A stretch of DNA of 64,000 nucleotides, taken from an uncultured Actinomycetes bacterium. GTDB lineage: Bacteria; Actinomycetota; Actinomycetes; Nanopelagicales; Nanopelagicaceae. The stretch lies in NCBI GenBank assembly GCA_903878415.1, contig CAIRHO010000067.1, positions 1 through 64,000 on the forward strand. Direction: 5' to 3'. Made by a program: the position numbers and the translations under genes. This document shows, piece after piece, positions 40,811 through 49,743 of this stretch (position 1 is its first letter; each line of letters starts with the position of its first letter). The notes below the pieces were generated by a model, which saw nothing but the letters and a program-made list of their open reading frames with translations, had not been told where the DNA came from and searched no databases.

Positions 40811-41596
40811 ATGGAACCCACTCTCAACCCTGAGAGTGGGTTTTTTCGTATCCGGTTAGATTTTTCATATGACGGTACCAACTTTGCTGGCTGGGCTAAG
40901 CAACCCGATCAAGTAACAATTCAAAGCACGATGGAGAGCGCGATTGCAACTTTTACCCGCGAAACTATCGCCTTAACAGCCGCTGGCAGAACTGATGCTG
41001 GCGTACATGCAAGAGAACAAGTTGCTCATTTTGATTTACCGAACTTAGACCGCGATGGCAATGAGTGGGATATTGAAAATTTTGCTTATAAATTAAATCG
41101 AATTCTCACGGAAGATATTCGAATCATTTCAGCCGTTGTAGCGCCGAACGATTTCCATGCGCGATTTTCTGCGATTCGCCGCCATTACATTTACAAAATT
41201 GCAGACGGCTTACAAACTATCCCGCCGTTGGCGCGCTTTGATACAACATCTTGGTATCGCGAATTAGATTTAAACCTATTAAAAGCAGCTAGTGCTTACT
41301 TAATCGGAAAACATGATTTCGCAACTTTTTGTAAGCCAGATGTGGGTGCTACAACTATTAGAACTTTAGAATCGTTTAATTGGGAGCGCAGGAGCGATGG
41401 TTTTCTGATTGCTGATGTAATCGGAGATGCTTTCTGCTATTCCATGGTTCGCAATATGGTTGGAGCCGTTGCTTGCGTTGCTGAAGGCAGATTTGAACCT
41501 CTTTGGATTAAGTCGATTCTGGAAGAGAAGCGAAGAATTAGCGACAGTTTAGTTTTCCCAGCGCGCGGACTTACTTTGCATAGAATCGTGTATTAA
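40811..41596 (+). CDS. truA: tRNA pseudouridine(38-40) synthase
   Basis: 261 aa. RLDFSYDGTNFAGWAKQP opens the conserved fold. AAGRTDAGVHAREQVAHFDL carries the catalytic aspartate. YSMVRNMVGAVACVAEG and the ending RGLTLHRIVY follow. It modifies positions 38-40 of the tRNA anticodon arm. The only usual start codon before the conserved region is the ATG at 40811, and codons 2-12 form a rho-independent terminator hairpin. No ATG, GTG or TTG occurs in frame between the hairpin and RLDFSYDG, so translation must start at 40811 or at a rare codon such as ATC 40850. Confidence 0.93.
   Translation: MEPTLNPESGFFRIRLDFSYDGTNFAGWAKQPDQVTIQSTMESAIATFTRETIALTAAGRTDAGVHAREQVAHFDLPNLDRDGNEWDIENFAYKLNRILTEDIRIISAVVAPNDFHARFSAIRRHYIYKIADGLQTIPPLARFDTTSWYRELDLNLLKAASAYLIGKHDFATFCKPDVGATTIRTLESFNWERRSDGFLIADVIGDAFCYSMVRNMVGAVACVAEGRFEPLWIKSILEEKRRISDSLVFPARGLTLHRIVY
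40815..40846 (+). terminator. Intrinsic terminator overlapping the first codons of truA
   Basis: A perfect 12-bp stem AACCCACTCTCA (40815-40826)/TGAGAGTGGGTT (40831-40842) has loop ACCC and a T6 tract (40841-40846). It ends the rpoA-rplQ transcript but lies inside truA as annotated, encoding its residues 2-12. Confidence 0.93.
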
Positions 41597-41601
41597 TAAT
41601 T

Positions 41602-43218
41602 ATGGGACATATCGATGTAATCGGGATTGAATATTCGCTTTCAGATGGGCGAGTACTTCTAAATGATGTTTCATTTCGGGTTGGCGAGGGCGCTAAAGTC
41701 GCGCTAATTGGGCCAAATGGTTCTGGCAAGACGACGCTAGTAAGAATGATCTCTGGAGATTTAGCACCAGAGAATGGAAAAGTTGCGATCTCAGGTGGCT
41801 TAGGAGTTATGCGCCAATTTATCGGGACAGTTCGCGATGGTTCAACCGTAAGAGATTTATTAGTTTCAGTTTCGCAGGAAAAAATTCGAATCGCTGCCAA
41901 GAAATTAACTGATGCTGAAAGCGCGATGAATCTTGCAATGACCGCGGGGCAAGATAGCGAAAAGGAACAGATGGCATATGCCCAGGCGCTCTCAGATTGG
42001 GGCGACATCGGGGGATATGACGCCGAAGTTATGTGGGATCAATGTTGTACTGAAGCGCTCGGCAAAACTTTTGACGAAGTTGCGGAGCGAGAAGCGGCCA
42101 CCCTTTCTGGCGGCGAACAGAAAAAAATTGTTCTACAAGTATTACTCCGCGGCCCGGAAGAAGTTTTACTATTAGATGAACCAGATAACTATTTAGATGT
42201 GCCGTCAAAGCGGTGGTTAGAAAATGAGTTGATTTCATCTAAAAAAACGGTGCTATTTGTTAGCCATGATCGTGAACTTCTAAATGCAGTCTCAAATAAA
42301 ATTGTTACATTAGAGCAAGGTGCGCTTGGAAATACAACTTGGATGCACGGTGGAAATTTTGAAACTTGGCACGAGGCAAGAAAAGCTAGAAATGCTAGGT
42401 TTGCTGAGTTGTTACTGCGTTGGGAACAAGAACGAGATCGACTTAAGGATCTAGTCAGAACGCTACAAGTACAAGCAGCGAGTTCGCCAGATATGGCTTC
42501 GAAGTATCGTGCAATGCAAACTCGATTTAGAAAATTCGAAGAAGTTGGCGCACCGCCTGCTCCTCCGCTAGAACAAGATGTCAGGGTTGGACTAAGGGGC
42601 GGTCGAACTGGTGAGCGCGTTGTTACTTGTGAAAATTTAGCGCTAGATAAATTAACTGAACCATTTACTTTCGAAGTATTTTTTGGCGACCGCGTTGCAG
42701 TCTTGGGAAAGAATGGAACTGGTAAATCACATTTCTTACGGTTAATTTCAGGTGAAAGTACGGTTGCGCATACCGGATCATTTAAATTAGGAGCTCGAGT
42801 TAAACCGGGATTTTTTGCGCAGACCCATTCACACCCCGAATTTATTGGTAAAACACTTTTAGAGATTTTGTGGAATGAACATTCGCTCCAACTTGGTGCC
42901 GCAAAAAGCGTTTTAGGACGTTATGAAATAAGCGCACAAGCAGAACAGAAATTCACCACGCTTTCGGGTGGCCAGCAAGCGCGCTTTCAAGTGCTCTTAT
43001 TAGAGTTGCAAGGTTCAACACTTTTATTACTTGACGAGCCAACCGATAATTTAGATTTAGCTAGCGCAGAAGCGCTAGAAGGTGCGCTTGAAAGTTACGA
43101 GGGAACGGTCTTTGCGGTGACGCACGATCGCTGGTTCTCCCGCGGCTTCACCAGATATCTGATTTTTGGGGCTAATGGTCAAGTATTTGAGAGCCCTACG
43201 CCTGTCTGGGAGCATTGA
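41602..43218 (+). CDS. ABC-F family ATPase
   Basis: 538 aa, two ABC domains in one chain and no membrane segment. Domain 1: Walker A GPNGSGKTT (37-45), signature LSGGEQ (168-173), Walker B VLLLDEPDNYLD. A charged linker follows, corresponding to the P-site tRNA-interaction motif. Domain 2: Walker A GKNGTGKS (369-376), signature LSGGQQ (454-459), LLLLDEPTDNLD. ABC-F proteins act on the ribosome, resolving stalls or protecting against antibiotics. The subgroup cannot be fixed by eye. It starts five bases after truA and precedes rplM. Confidence 0.9.
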   Translation: MGHIDVIGIEYSLSDGRVLLNDVSFRVGEGAKVALIGPNGSGKTTLVRMISGDLAPENGKVAISGGLGVMRQFIGTVRDGSTVRDLLVSVSQEKIRIAAKKLTDAESAMNLAMTAGQDSEKEQMAYAQALSDWGDIGGYDAEVMWDQCCTEALGKTFDEVAEREAATLSGGEQKKIVLQVLLRGPEEVLLLDEPDNYLDVPSKRWLENELISSKKTVLFVSHDRELLNAVSNKIVTLEQGALGNTTWMHGGNFETWHEARKARNARFAELLLRWEQERDRLKDLVRTLQVQAASSPDMASKYRAMQTRFRKFEEVGAPPAPPLEQDVRVGLRGGRTGERVVTCENLALDKLTEPFTFEVFFGDRVAVLGKNGTGKSHFLRLISGESTVAHTGSFKLGARVKPGFFAQTHSHPEFIGKTLLEILWNEHSLQLGAAKSVLGRYEISAQAEQKFTTLSGGQQARFQVLLLELQGSTLLLLDEPTDNLDLASAEALEGALESYEGTVFAVTHDRWFSRGFTRYLIFGANGQVFESPTPVWEH

Positions 43219-43229
43219 TTTAAGCCATT

Positions 43230-43259
43230 TTGACCCACCGCACGCTGGGCAGGTAATCT
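43230..43259 (+). promoter_or_regulatory. Putative promoter of rplM-rpsI
   Basis: TTGACC (43230-43235), 18 bases, TAATCT (43254-43259), leaving a leader of about 75 nt before rplM. The -35 box is the same TTGACC as in the groES promoter of this window. Confidence 0.6.
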
Positions 43260-43341
43260 ACGGCTCCTGGCTTTACCCTCGTAAGGTCGATTATCTAGTT
43301 CGTTAGATAGTAATAAATAGATTAGAGAGCGAGTTACTGCT

Positions 43342-43803
43342 GTGCGTACTTATAGTCCTAAGCCTGGCGATGAGGCGCGCAAGTGGCATGTCATTGATGC
43401 AACCGATGTTGTTCTCGGTCGGCTAGCAAGCCATGCAGCTGTACTCCTTCGTGGAAAACATAAACCTACTTTTGCACCACATATGGATATGGGCGATTTC
43501 GTAATTGTTATCAACGCCGACAAAATTGTTCTTACTGGACAAAAAGCTGCACAAAAGATTGCACATCATCACTCAGGTTTCCCAGGCGGCATGACTTCAA
43601 CTGCTTATGTTGATCTGATGGTTAAGCACCCAACTCGTGCAGTTGAAAAAGCTATTAAGGGTATGTTGCCAAAGAATTCACTTGGCAAAGTTGTCGGCAA
43701 CAAACTTAAAGTTTATGCCGGTCCTGCACACCCACACGCAAATCAAAACCCAGCTCCATATGTTTTCACACAAGTTTCCCAAATGATTAACTCAGCCAAA
43801 TAA
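43342..43803 (+). CDS. rplM: 50S ribosomal protein L13
   Basis: 153 aa from a GTG ([54 protein letters not shown]). [31 protein letters not shown] is the family C-terminal signature. L13 is an early assembly protein. The GTG is chosen by homology and the upstream GAGAGCGAG. Confidence 0.97.
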   Translation: MRTYSPKPGDEARKWHVIDATDVVLGRLASHAAVLLRGKHKPTFAPHMDMGDFVIVINADKIVLTGQKAAQKIAHHHSGFPGGMTSTAYVDLMVKHPTRAVEKAIKGMLPKNSLGKVVGNKLKVYAGPAHPHANQNPAPYVFTQVSQMINSAK

Positions 43804-43836
43804 ATTTAACCAATCACAAATAGAAAAAGAGAGAAA

Positions 43837-44316
43837 ATGTCAGATCGCGAACTCGCAGTAGATAACGACGAAATCCCAACGTCGTACAGCACCAGCACAC
43901 CTGCTGCAACTAATCGCCCTGCAATTACTGCACCTGGCGGTGGCACTGGTCGTCGTAAAGAGGCTGTTGCTCGCGTTCGCTTAATCCCTGGCACTGGTCG
44001 TTGGGTAGTTAATGACCGCACTCTAGATGTTTATTTCCCAAATAAAGTTCACCAACAATTAGTTTCAGAACCACTTCGCACAGTTGGCGTTGAAGGTAAG
44101 TACGACATCATCGCTCGTATTGATGGTGGCGGAATTTCTGGCCAAGCTGGCGCGCTACGTTTAGGTGTTGCTCGCGCACTTAACTTCATTGACACTGATG
44201 CACACCGCCCAGCACTTAAAAAAGCTGGATTCTTATCTCGTGATGCACGAGTTATTGAGCGCAAGAAGTACGGTCTGAAAAAAGCCCGTAAGCGTTCCCA
44301 ATACAGCAAGCGTTAA
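43837..44316 (+). CDS. rpsI: 30S ribosomal protein S9
   Basis: 159 aa. A non-conserved N-terminal stretch of about 30 residues precedes [24 protein letters not shown]. The tail [24 protein letters not shown] ends with the lysine-arginine pair that reaches the P-site tRNA. AGAGAGAAA precedes the ATG. Cotranscribed with rplM. Confidence 0.97.
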   Translation: MSDRELAVDNDEIPTSYSTSTPAATNRPAITAPGGGTGRRKEAVARVRLIPGTGRWVVNDRTLDVYFPNKVHQQLVSEPLRTVGVEGKYDIIARIDGGGISGQAGALRLGVARALNFIDTDAHRPALKKAGFLSRDARVIERKKYGLKKARKRSQYSKR

Positions 44317-44335
44317 TTTATATCGCTCCCGCATC

Positions 44336-45679
44336 ATGACGCTCTTCGGAACAGATGGCGTCAGAGGCGTTGCCAATAAAGATCTAACCGCTGAACTTGC
44401 CGTTGATTTAGCGATTGCCGCAGCCCATGTTTTAGCTGAAGTTGGCGCATTTGCTGGACATAAACCAAAAGCAATTGTTGGCCAAGATTCTCGCGCATCT
44501 GGTGAATTCCTAGAAGCAGCAGTATGTGCTGGCCTAGCAAGTGCTGGTGTTGATGTTTACCGCGTTGGCGTATTACCAACTCCCGCAATTGCACATTTAG
44601 TTGCAACAGATGGTGCAGATCTTGGCGTAATGATTAGCGCATCGCATAATCCCATGCCTGATAACGGAATTAAGTTTTTTGCTCGCGGTGGTGGCAAATT
44701 AGATGATTCACTGGAAGCTGCAATCGAAGCCCATCTTGGCGAACCTTGGGATCGACCAACTGGTGCAAACGTTGGCCGAATCATTATTGATGAGAGTGCC
44801 AGTGAACGTTACTTAACGCACCTACTTTCTTCGGTAAAAACAAAATTAACTGGGATCAAAGTTGTGGTTGATTGCGCAAACGGCGCTTCTTCAATCGTAG
44901 CTCCTGAAGCATATCGTCGCGCCGGTGCTGAAGTAATCGCAATCTCAAATACGCCAAATGGCTTAAACATCAATGATAATTGCGGATCAACGCATTTAGA
45001 TAATATAAAGGCAAAAGTAAAAGCCGAGAAAGCTGATATTGGAATTGCACATGATGGAGACGCTGATCGGGTGCTCGCCATTGATAGTGAAGGAAATGAA
45101 GTTGATGGCGACTTTATTCTGGCAATTTTGGCTGATGCCCAGATGCGAAACGGTAGCCTAAAGAGCAAAACTGTGGTCGGTACCGTAATGACAAATTTGG
45201 GTTTTATTCGCGCAATGCAAAGCAAAGGCATCAAAGTTGCGACTACGCCAGTTGGCGATCGATATGTATTAGAGAAAATGATTGCCGAGAACCACACACT
45301 CGGCGGCGAACAATCCGGCCACATCATCATGCGCGACTTTGCAAATACTGGTGATGGTGCACTCTCTGCACTCCATTTAATGCAAGAAATGGCAGCAAGT
45401 AAGAAACCGTTGAAAGAGTTAGCCAAAATCATGGCTCGCTATCCGCAAGTTTTGATAAATGTTTCTGGCGTAGATAAAGCGAAAGTTAGTTCAAATTCTG
45501 CAATTAGCGCTGCAGTTAAAGCTACTGAAACGAAACTGGGTAATTCAGGTCGAGTTTTACTTCGCGCATCCGGCACTGAACCATTAATCCGCGTAATGGT
45601 TGAAGCTGAATCGGCAACAGACGCGCAGGAGTTAGCGACTTCACTCGCTGCACTAGTAAAATCTGAACTCTCGCTTTAA
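44336..45679 (+). CDS. glmM: Phosphoglucosamine mutase
   Basis: 447 aa. FGTDGVRG at the start, the phosphoserine loop MISASHNPMPDNGIKFF with Ser103, the metal loop HDGDADR, the sugar loop GGEQSGHI, and the phosphate site RASGTEPLIRVMVE. It converts GlcN6P to GlcN1P for UDP-GlcNAc synthesis. No ribosome site is obvious in the 19 bases after rpsI. glmS follows, so both upper steps of amino-sugar synthesis are adjacent. Confidence 0.97.
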   Translation: MTLFGTDGVRGVANKDLTAELAVDLAIAAAHVLAEVGAFAGHKPKAIVGQDSRASGEFLEAAVCAGLASAGVDVYRVGVLPTPAIAHLVATDGADLGVMISASHNPMPDNGIKFFARGGGKLDDSLEAAIEAHLGEPWDRPTGANVGRIIIDESASERYLTHLLSSVKTKLTGIKVVVDCANGASSIVAPEAYRRAGAEVIAISNTPNGLNINDNCGSTHLDNIKAKVKAEKADIGIAHDGDADRVLAIDSEGNEVDGDFILAILADAQMRNGSLKSKTVVGTVMTNLGFIRAMQSKGIKVATTPVGDRYVLEKMIAENHTLGGEQSGHIIMRDFANTGDGALSALHLMQEMAASKKPLKELAKIMARYPQVLINVSGVDKAKVSSNSAISAAVKATETKLGNSGRVLLRASGTEPLIRVMVEAESATDAQELATSLAALVKSELSL

Positions 45680-45702
45680 AACTTATTTAAGGGGTACCTC
45701 AT

Positions 45703-47541
45703 ATGTGCGGCATCGTCGGATATACCGGCGAAAAAGCCGCGCTCACTCCAGTCTTAGAAGGTTTGCGCCGTTTGGAATATCGCGGCTATGACTCCGCTGG
45801 CGTTGCACTAACTACAACTAAAGGTGAAAAATTATTTGTAGAAAAGAAAGCTGGCAAGCTCGCTAATTTAGAAGCTGAGTTAAACGATTCGCACGACAAC
45901 TCACATAGTGGCATTGGACATACTCGTTGGGCCACCCATGGCGGACCAACCGATTCAAATGCACATCCCCACCTTTCCAACGATGGCAAGTTAGCCGTAA
46001 TTCATAATGGAATCATTGAAAACTATTTAGAATTACGAGCAGAGTTAGAAAAGCGTGGCCATAAATTTACCTCTGAAACTGATACCGAATCTGTTGCACA
46101 TTTACTCAGCGATGCCGTAACGAAAAATGGTGGCGATCTTGCTGCTGCCATGCGTGCAGTCTGTAACGAACTCCGTGGATCATTCACGCTATTGGCGATT
46201 CATTCGGATTCTCCAGAACGAATTGTGGGGGCGCGTAGAAACTCGCCATTAGTAGTTGGTGTTGGGAAAGGTGAAAATTTCTTAGCCTCTGATGTCTCTG
46301 CATTTATTTCTTACACTAAGAGCGCGCTAGAACTTGGCCAAGATGAAGTAGTCGATGTAACGCCAAGCGGTGTAATCGTTACTAATCTAGCTGGCAAAGT
46401 TATAACTCCGCGAGCATATGAAATTACTTGGGATGCCAGCGCAGCAGAACGTGGCGGCTATCCACATTTCATGTTAAAAGAAATATTTGAACAACCAAAA
46501 TCGATTGCCGATACTTTATTAGGTCGATTTACCGAGAATTCCCAGATCGCGATCGGGGAGTTAGATAACCTGCCAGAGCTTTTAAGCGCTGAAAGAATTC
46601 TAATTTTGGCTTGCGGAACTGCATATCACGCTGGATTAATCGGTAAATATGCAATTGAAACTTGGGCGAAAATTCCCGTTGATGTTGAGCTAGCTTCCGA
46701 GTTTAGATATCGCGATCCAGTACTAACTAAGAAAACGGTTGTCATAACAATTTCACAATCTGGTGAGACGATGGATACTTTGATGGCAGCTCGCCACGCT
46801 AAATCACTCGGCGCAAAAGTAATTTCAATTTGTAATACAAATGGTTCGACAATTCCACGCGAATCAGACGCAGTTATATATACCCATGCAGGTCCGGAAA
46901 TTGCAGTAGCTTCAACAAAAGCGCTTATAACCCAGATAATCGCAACTGCGTTAATTGCACTTTATATAGCTGATAAGAATGGCGCACTAAAACCGAGCGA
47001 AGTTAGCGGATTAATTGAGGAGTTATTAGCTTTACCTGCAAAAGTTGAGCAAATCTTGGAAACTGCAGAACCACTTAGAGAAATGTCTCGTGGTTTCAAA
47101 GATGCAACTTCAGTTTTATTCTTAGGAAGGCACGTGGGTTATCCAGCCGCTCTTGAAGGTGCGTTGAAATTAAAAGAGCTGGCCTATATGCACGCAGAAG
47201 GATTCGCAGGCGGCGAATTAAAGCATGGCCCGATCGCATTGATTGAATCCGGAACTCCGGTGATTGCAATAATGCCGCCGCAAAGAAGTGAACTTCGAGA
47301 AAAAATGGCGAGCAACATTCAAGAGGTACGTGCCCGTGGTGCAAATGTAATCGTAATCGCAGATTCTGAAACAGTCATACCTGCTGATGTACATGTAATC
47401 CGGATTCCTGTTTCTAACCAATTATTACAACCAATACTTGCAATTGTGCCGCTCCAAATATTCGCATATGAAATGGCGGTAGCGCGCGGTAGTGATGTTG
47501 ACCAACCAAGAAACCTAGCTAAATCTGTAACGGTTGAATAA
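45703..47541 (+). CDS. glmS: Glutamine-fructose-6-phosphate aminotransferase (isomerizing)
   Basis: 612 aa. The N-terminal nucleophile cysteine is at MCGIVGYTG, with RWATHGGPTDSNAHPH in the glutaminase domain. Two SIS domains carry ILACGTAYHAG, TISQSGETMDTLMAARHAK and IAVASTKALITQI. The C-terminus is the canonical DQPRNLAKSVTVE. It makes GlcN6P from Fru6P and glutamine. AGGGGTACC precedes the ATG. The opposite, catabolic reaction is assigned to the SIS gene at 35013. Confidence 0.98.
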   Translation: MCGIVGYTGEKAALTPVLEGLRRLEYRGYDSAGVALTTTKGEKLFVEKKAGKLANLEAELNDSHDNSHSGIGHTRWATHGGPTDSNAHPHLSNDGKLAVIHNGIIENYLELRAELEKRGHKFTSETDTESVAHLLSDAVTKNGGDLAAAMRAVCNELRGSFTLLAIHSDSPERIVGARRNSPLVVGVGKGENFLASDVSAFISYTKSALELGQDEVVDVTPSGVIVTNLAGKVITPRAYEITWDASAAERGGYPHFMLKEIFEQPKSIADTLLGRFTENSQIAIGELDNLPELLSAERILILACGTAYHAGLIGKYAIETWAKIPVDVELASEFRYRDPVLTKKTVVITISQSGETMDTLMAARHAKSLGAKVISICNTNGSTIPRESDAVIYTHAGPEIAVASTKALITQIIATALIALYIADKNGALKPSEVSGLIEELLALPAKVEQILETAEPLREMSRGFKDATSVLFLGRHVGYPAALEGALKLKELAYMHAEGFAGGELKHGPIALIESGTPVIAIMPPQRSELREKMASNIQEVRARGANVIVIADSETVIPADVHVIRIPVSNQLLQPILAIVPLQIFAYEMAVARGSDVDQPRNLAKSVTVE

Positions 47542-48216
47542 GTGAGCCCGCAAGCCGCTATCGATAATCGCCGCCGCCAGATGGTTAAAGCTCTGGAATG
47601 GTCTGGCGTATTGTTCATCGGTTTTTTAATAGTTACACAACAAGTGGTGGTTAATGGCCCGCTAGTCCACTTGGATGCAATTATCGCCAACGCAGATCGT
47701 CCAAAATTTTCTGCCACAACTAATTTCCTATTAATGCAAATAGACAATCTAGGTTTACGTGGTGTTACCGCAACAATTCTGTTATTCGCTGCGCTACTAA
47801 TCTGTCGTCGCTTTAAATCTTGGCGACCGTTTAATCTTTCGTTGCTCTCGCTACTTGCGCTAAATCTAATAGTCGGATTGGCAAAGTTAGGATTTGGTCG
47901 CACAAAGCCAAGGCTCAATGTGGATTTACTTTATTCTGGTGGCCTTTCTTACCCAAGTGGTCATGCTGCAAATGCGTTGCTGACTTGGGGGCTACTTTCT
48001 TATTTAATATTTAGATATACCCATCGCGAGCCTTTTGTCGGCATGCGGTTAACTTGGTTAGTAGTTTTAATAACTAGTGGCGTTTGTATTGTTTCGCTCT
48101 TTCGCAATACTCACTGGCTCTCGGACTTAATCGGCGGGCTCTTTATCGGTGGCGCACTCTTGGTTGCTGTAATTGCCGTAGATCGCTTTGTTCCATCCAA
48201 GCGACAACCGTCATAA
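47542..48216 (+). CDS. PAP2-family membrane phosphatase
   Basis: 224 aa from a GTG directly after the glmS stop. About six hydrophobic segments. The phosphatase motifs are KLGFGRTKPRL, SYPSGHAAN and LFRNTHWLSDLIGG, in the order of the PAP2 superfamily with its two histidines. Likely a lipid phosphatase such as one acting on undecaprenyl pyrophosphate or phosphatidic acid. The neighbourhood of cell-wall precursor genes makes the former attractive, but this is inference. Confidence 0.88.
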   Translation: MSPQAAIDNRRRQMVKALEWSGVLFIGFLIVTQQVVVNGPLVHLDAIIANADRPKFSATTNFLLMQIDNLGLRGVTATILLFAALLICRRFKSWRPFNLSLLSLLALNLIVGLAKLGFGRTKPRLNVDLLYSGGLSYPSGHAANALLTWGLLSYLIFRYTHREPFVGMRLTWLVVLITSGVCIVSLFRNTHWLSDLIGGLFIGGALLVAVIAVDRFVPSKRQPS

Positions 48217-48252
48217 ACTTAACTTGATACTAATTCGAATAGTGGGTGAAAA

Positions 48253-48597
48253 ATGGTTGAAGGTGTAGGAATAGATGTCGTAGACATCAAGCGCTTTGCC
48301 GATTCACTAGAGCGCACTCCAAATTTAAGAGAACGGTTATTTACGCCAGCTGAAGCAGCGCTACCAATCTCTTCATTGGCCGCGAGGTTTGCCGCAAAAG
48401 AGGCGTTAGCAAAAGCGTTGAGCACTAATAAAGGCTTACCTTGGCATGATGCTGAAGTTATAAATTTGGAATCTGGTAAACCTACATTTTTATTTCGTGG
48501 AGTTATCGCAGATTTAATCGATGGCGCGAGCGTACATTTGTCGTTATCCCATGATGCCGGAATTGCTTCTGCAGTCGTAATAATTGAGCGGAATTAA
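48253..48597 (+). CDS. acpS: Holo-[acyl-carrier-protein] synthase
   Basis: 114 aa. [16 protein letters not shown] carries the magnesium aspartate, and [17 protein letters not shown] the catalytic glutamate-lysine region. [19 protein letters not shown] closes the family. It transfers 4'-phosphopantetheine from CoA to ACP. GGGTGAAAA precedes the ATG. Confidence 0.95.
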   Translation: MVEGVGIDVVDIKRFADSLERTPNLRERLFTPAEAALPISSLAARFAAKEALAKALSTNKGLPWHDAEVINLESGKPTFLFRGVIADLIDGASVHLSLSHDAGIASAVVIIERN

Positions 48598-48604
48598 CTT
48601 AACT

Positions 48605-49726
48605 ATGACCAGAGCCCAAATTGAAGTGGATTTATCGGCGATTGCAGCCAATGTTCGTAAAGTTATTAAAGAAACGAAAGTAGATGTATGTGCTGTTGTT
48701 AAAGCAGATGCATATGGGCATGGCTTAGTTCCAATCGCGCAGGCAGCAACTGATGCTGGCGCAAAATGGCTAGGTGTTGCTCTTCTAGAGGAAGCGATTA
48801 ATTTACGTACTCATGGATTGCAGTTACCTATCATTTCCTGGTTAACGCCACTTACTGAAGATTTCGATAACGCGCTCCGCCATGATATCGATTTAGGAAT
48901 CTCATCTCTTTCGCTGCTTGAGAAAGTAATGGCTGCCGGAGAGCGAACTGGCATTACACCGCGAATCCATATCGAAGTTGATACTGGCATGACTCGTGGC
49001 GGAGTATTAAACGAGTGGCCAGTTTTCCTAAAGAAAGTTTCTGCCGCCACTTTAAGTGAGAAAGTTAAGTTAATTGGTTTCTTCTCGCATTTTGCAAGAG
49101 CTGATGAACCGGATAAAATTGAGAATGAACTCCAACTTAAGAAATTTACTGAACTCTTATCTGAGTTAAAAGCAACGGGCGTAACACCAAAGTATTTACA
49201 TCTAGCTAACTCTGCTGCAGCCCTTTCTAACCCAAGTGTAAGTTTTGACTTTGTCAGGCTAGGAATTGCCATGTATGGACTTTCACCAGATGTGAAAACT
49301 ATGGGTAGCTCTAAAACTTTGGGGCTAATTCCTGCGATGACGCTCTGCGCAAAATTACATCTGGTTAAACAAGTTCCAGCCGGTGCCGCAGTTGGTTATG
49401 GTGGAAGTGCCATCACAAATAGAGAAACTAAAGTTGGCATTGTTGCAATGGGTTATGCAGATGGAATTCCGCGAAATGCAGATAACTCAACTGGAGTATT
49501 TTTCAATGGCGATCGCGCCCCAATTCTTGGTCGAGTCTCTATGGACCAATTCGTGGTTGATTTAGGTCTTAATTCAAAGGCGATAACCGGGGATGAAGTG
49601 ATTGTTTTTGGCGCGGGAAATGTGGGGGAATACACAGTTGATGATTGGGCTAGCGCAAGCGCCACAATTAATTATGAGATTGTTACTAGAATTGCAAGTA
49701 GAGTGCCTAGAATCTATAAGAGATAA
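48605..49726 (+). CDS. alr: Alanine racemase
   Basis: 373 aa from the ATG at 48605 (MTRAQIEVDLSAIAANV); an in-frame start at 48584 lies within acpS and is less likely. PLP lysine K33 is in VVKADAYGHG. IEVDTGMTRGG and the catalytic tyrosine region VAMGYADGIPR are present, followed by LGRVSMDQFVVDL. It makes D-alanine for peptidoglycan. In Actinobacteria alr commonly precedes tsaE; here a liv operon is inserted between them. Confidence 0.96.
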   Translation: MTRAQIEVDLSAIAANVRKVIKETKVDVCAVVKADAYGHGLVPIAQAATDAGAKWLGVALLEEAINLRTHGLQLPIISWLTPLTEDFDNALRHDIDLGISSLSLLEKVMAAGERTGITPRIHIEVDTGMTRGGVLNEWPVFLKKVSAATLSEKVKLIGFFSHFARADEPDKIENELQLKKFTELLSELKATGVTPKYLHLANSAAALSNPSVSFDFVRLGIAMYGLSPDVKTMGSSKTLGLIPAMTLCAKLHLVKQVPAGAAVGYGGSAITNRETKVGIVAMGYADGIPRNADNSTGVFFNGDRAPILGRVSMDQFVVDLGLNSKAITGDEVIVFGAGNVGEYTVDDWASASATINYEIVTRIASRVPRIYKR

Positions 49727-49743
49727 TTTAGGAATGGAGCGTA

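Noticed and set aside
44809-45432. Long minus-strand open frame (207 codons) opposite glmM
   Set aside because: It mirrors the codon pattern of glmM, has no recognisable domain and no ribosome site, and glmM is clearly the real gene.
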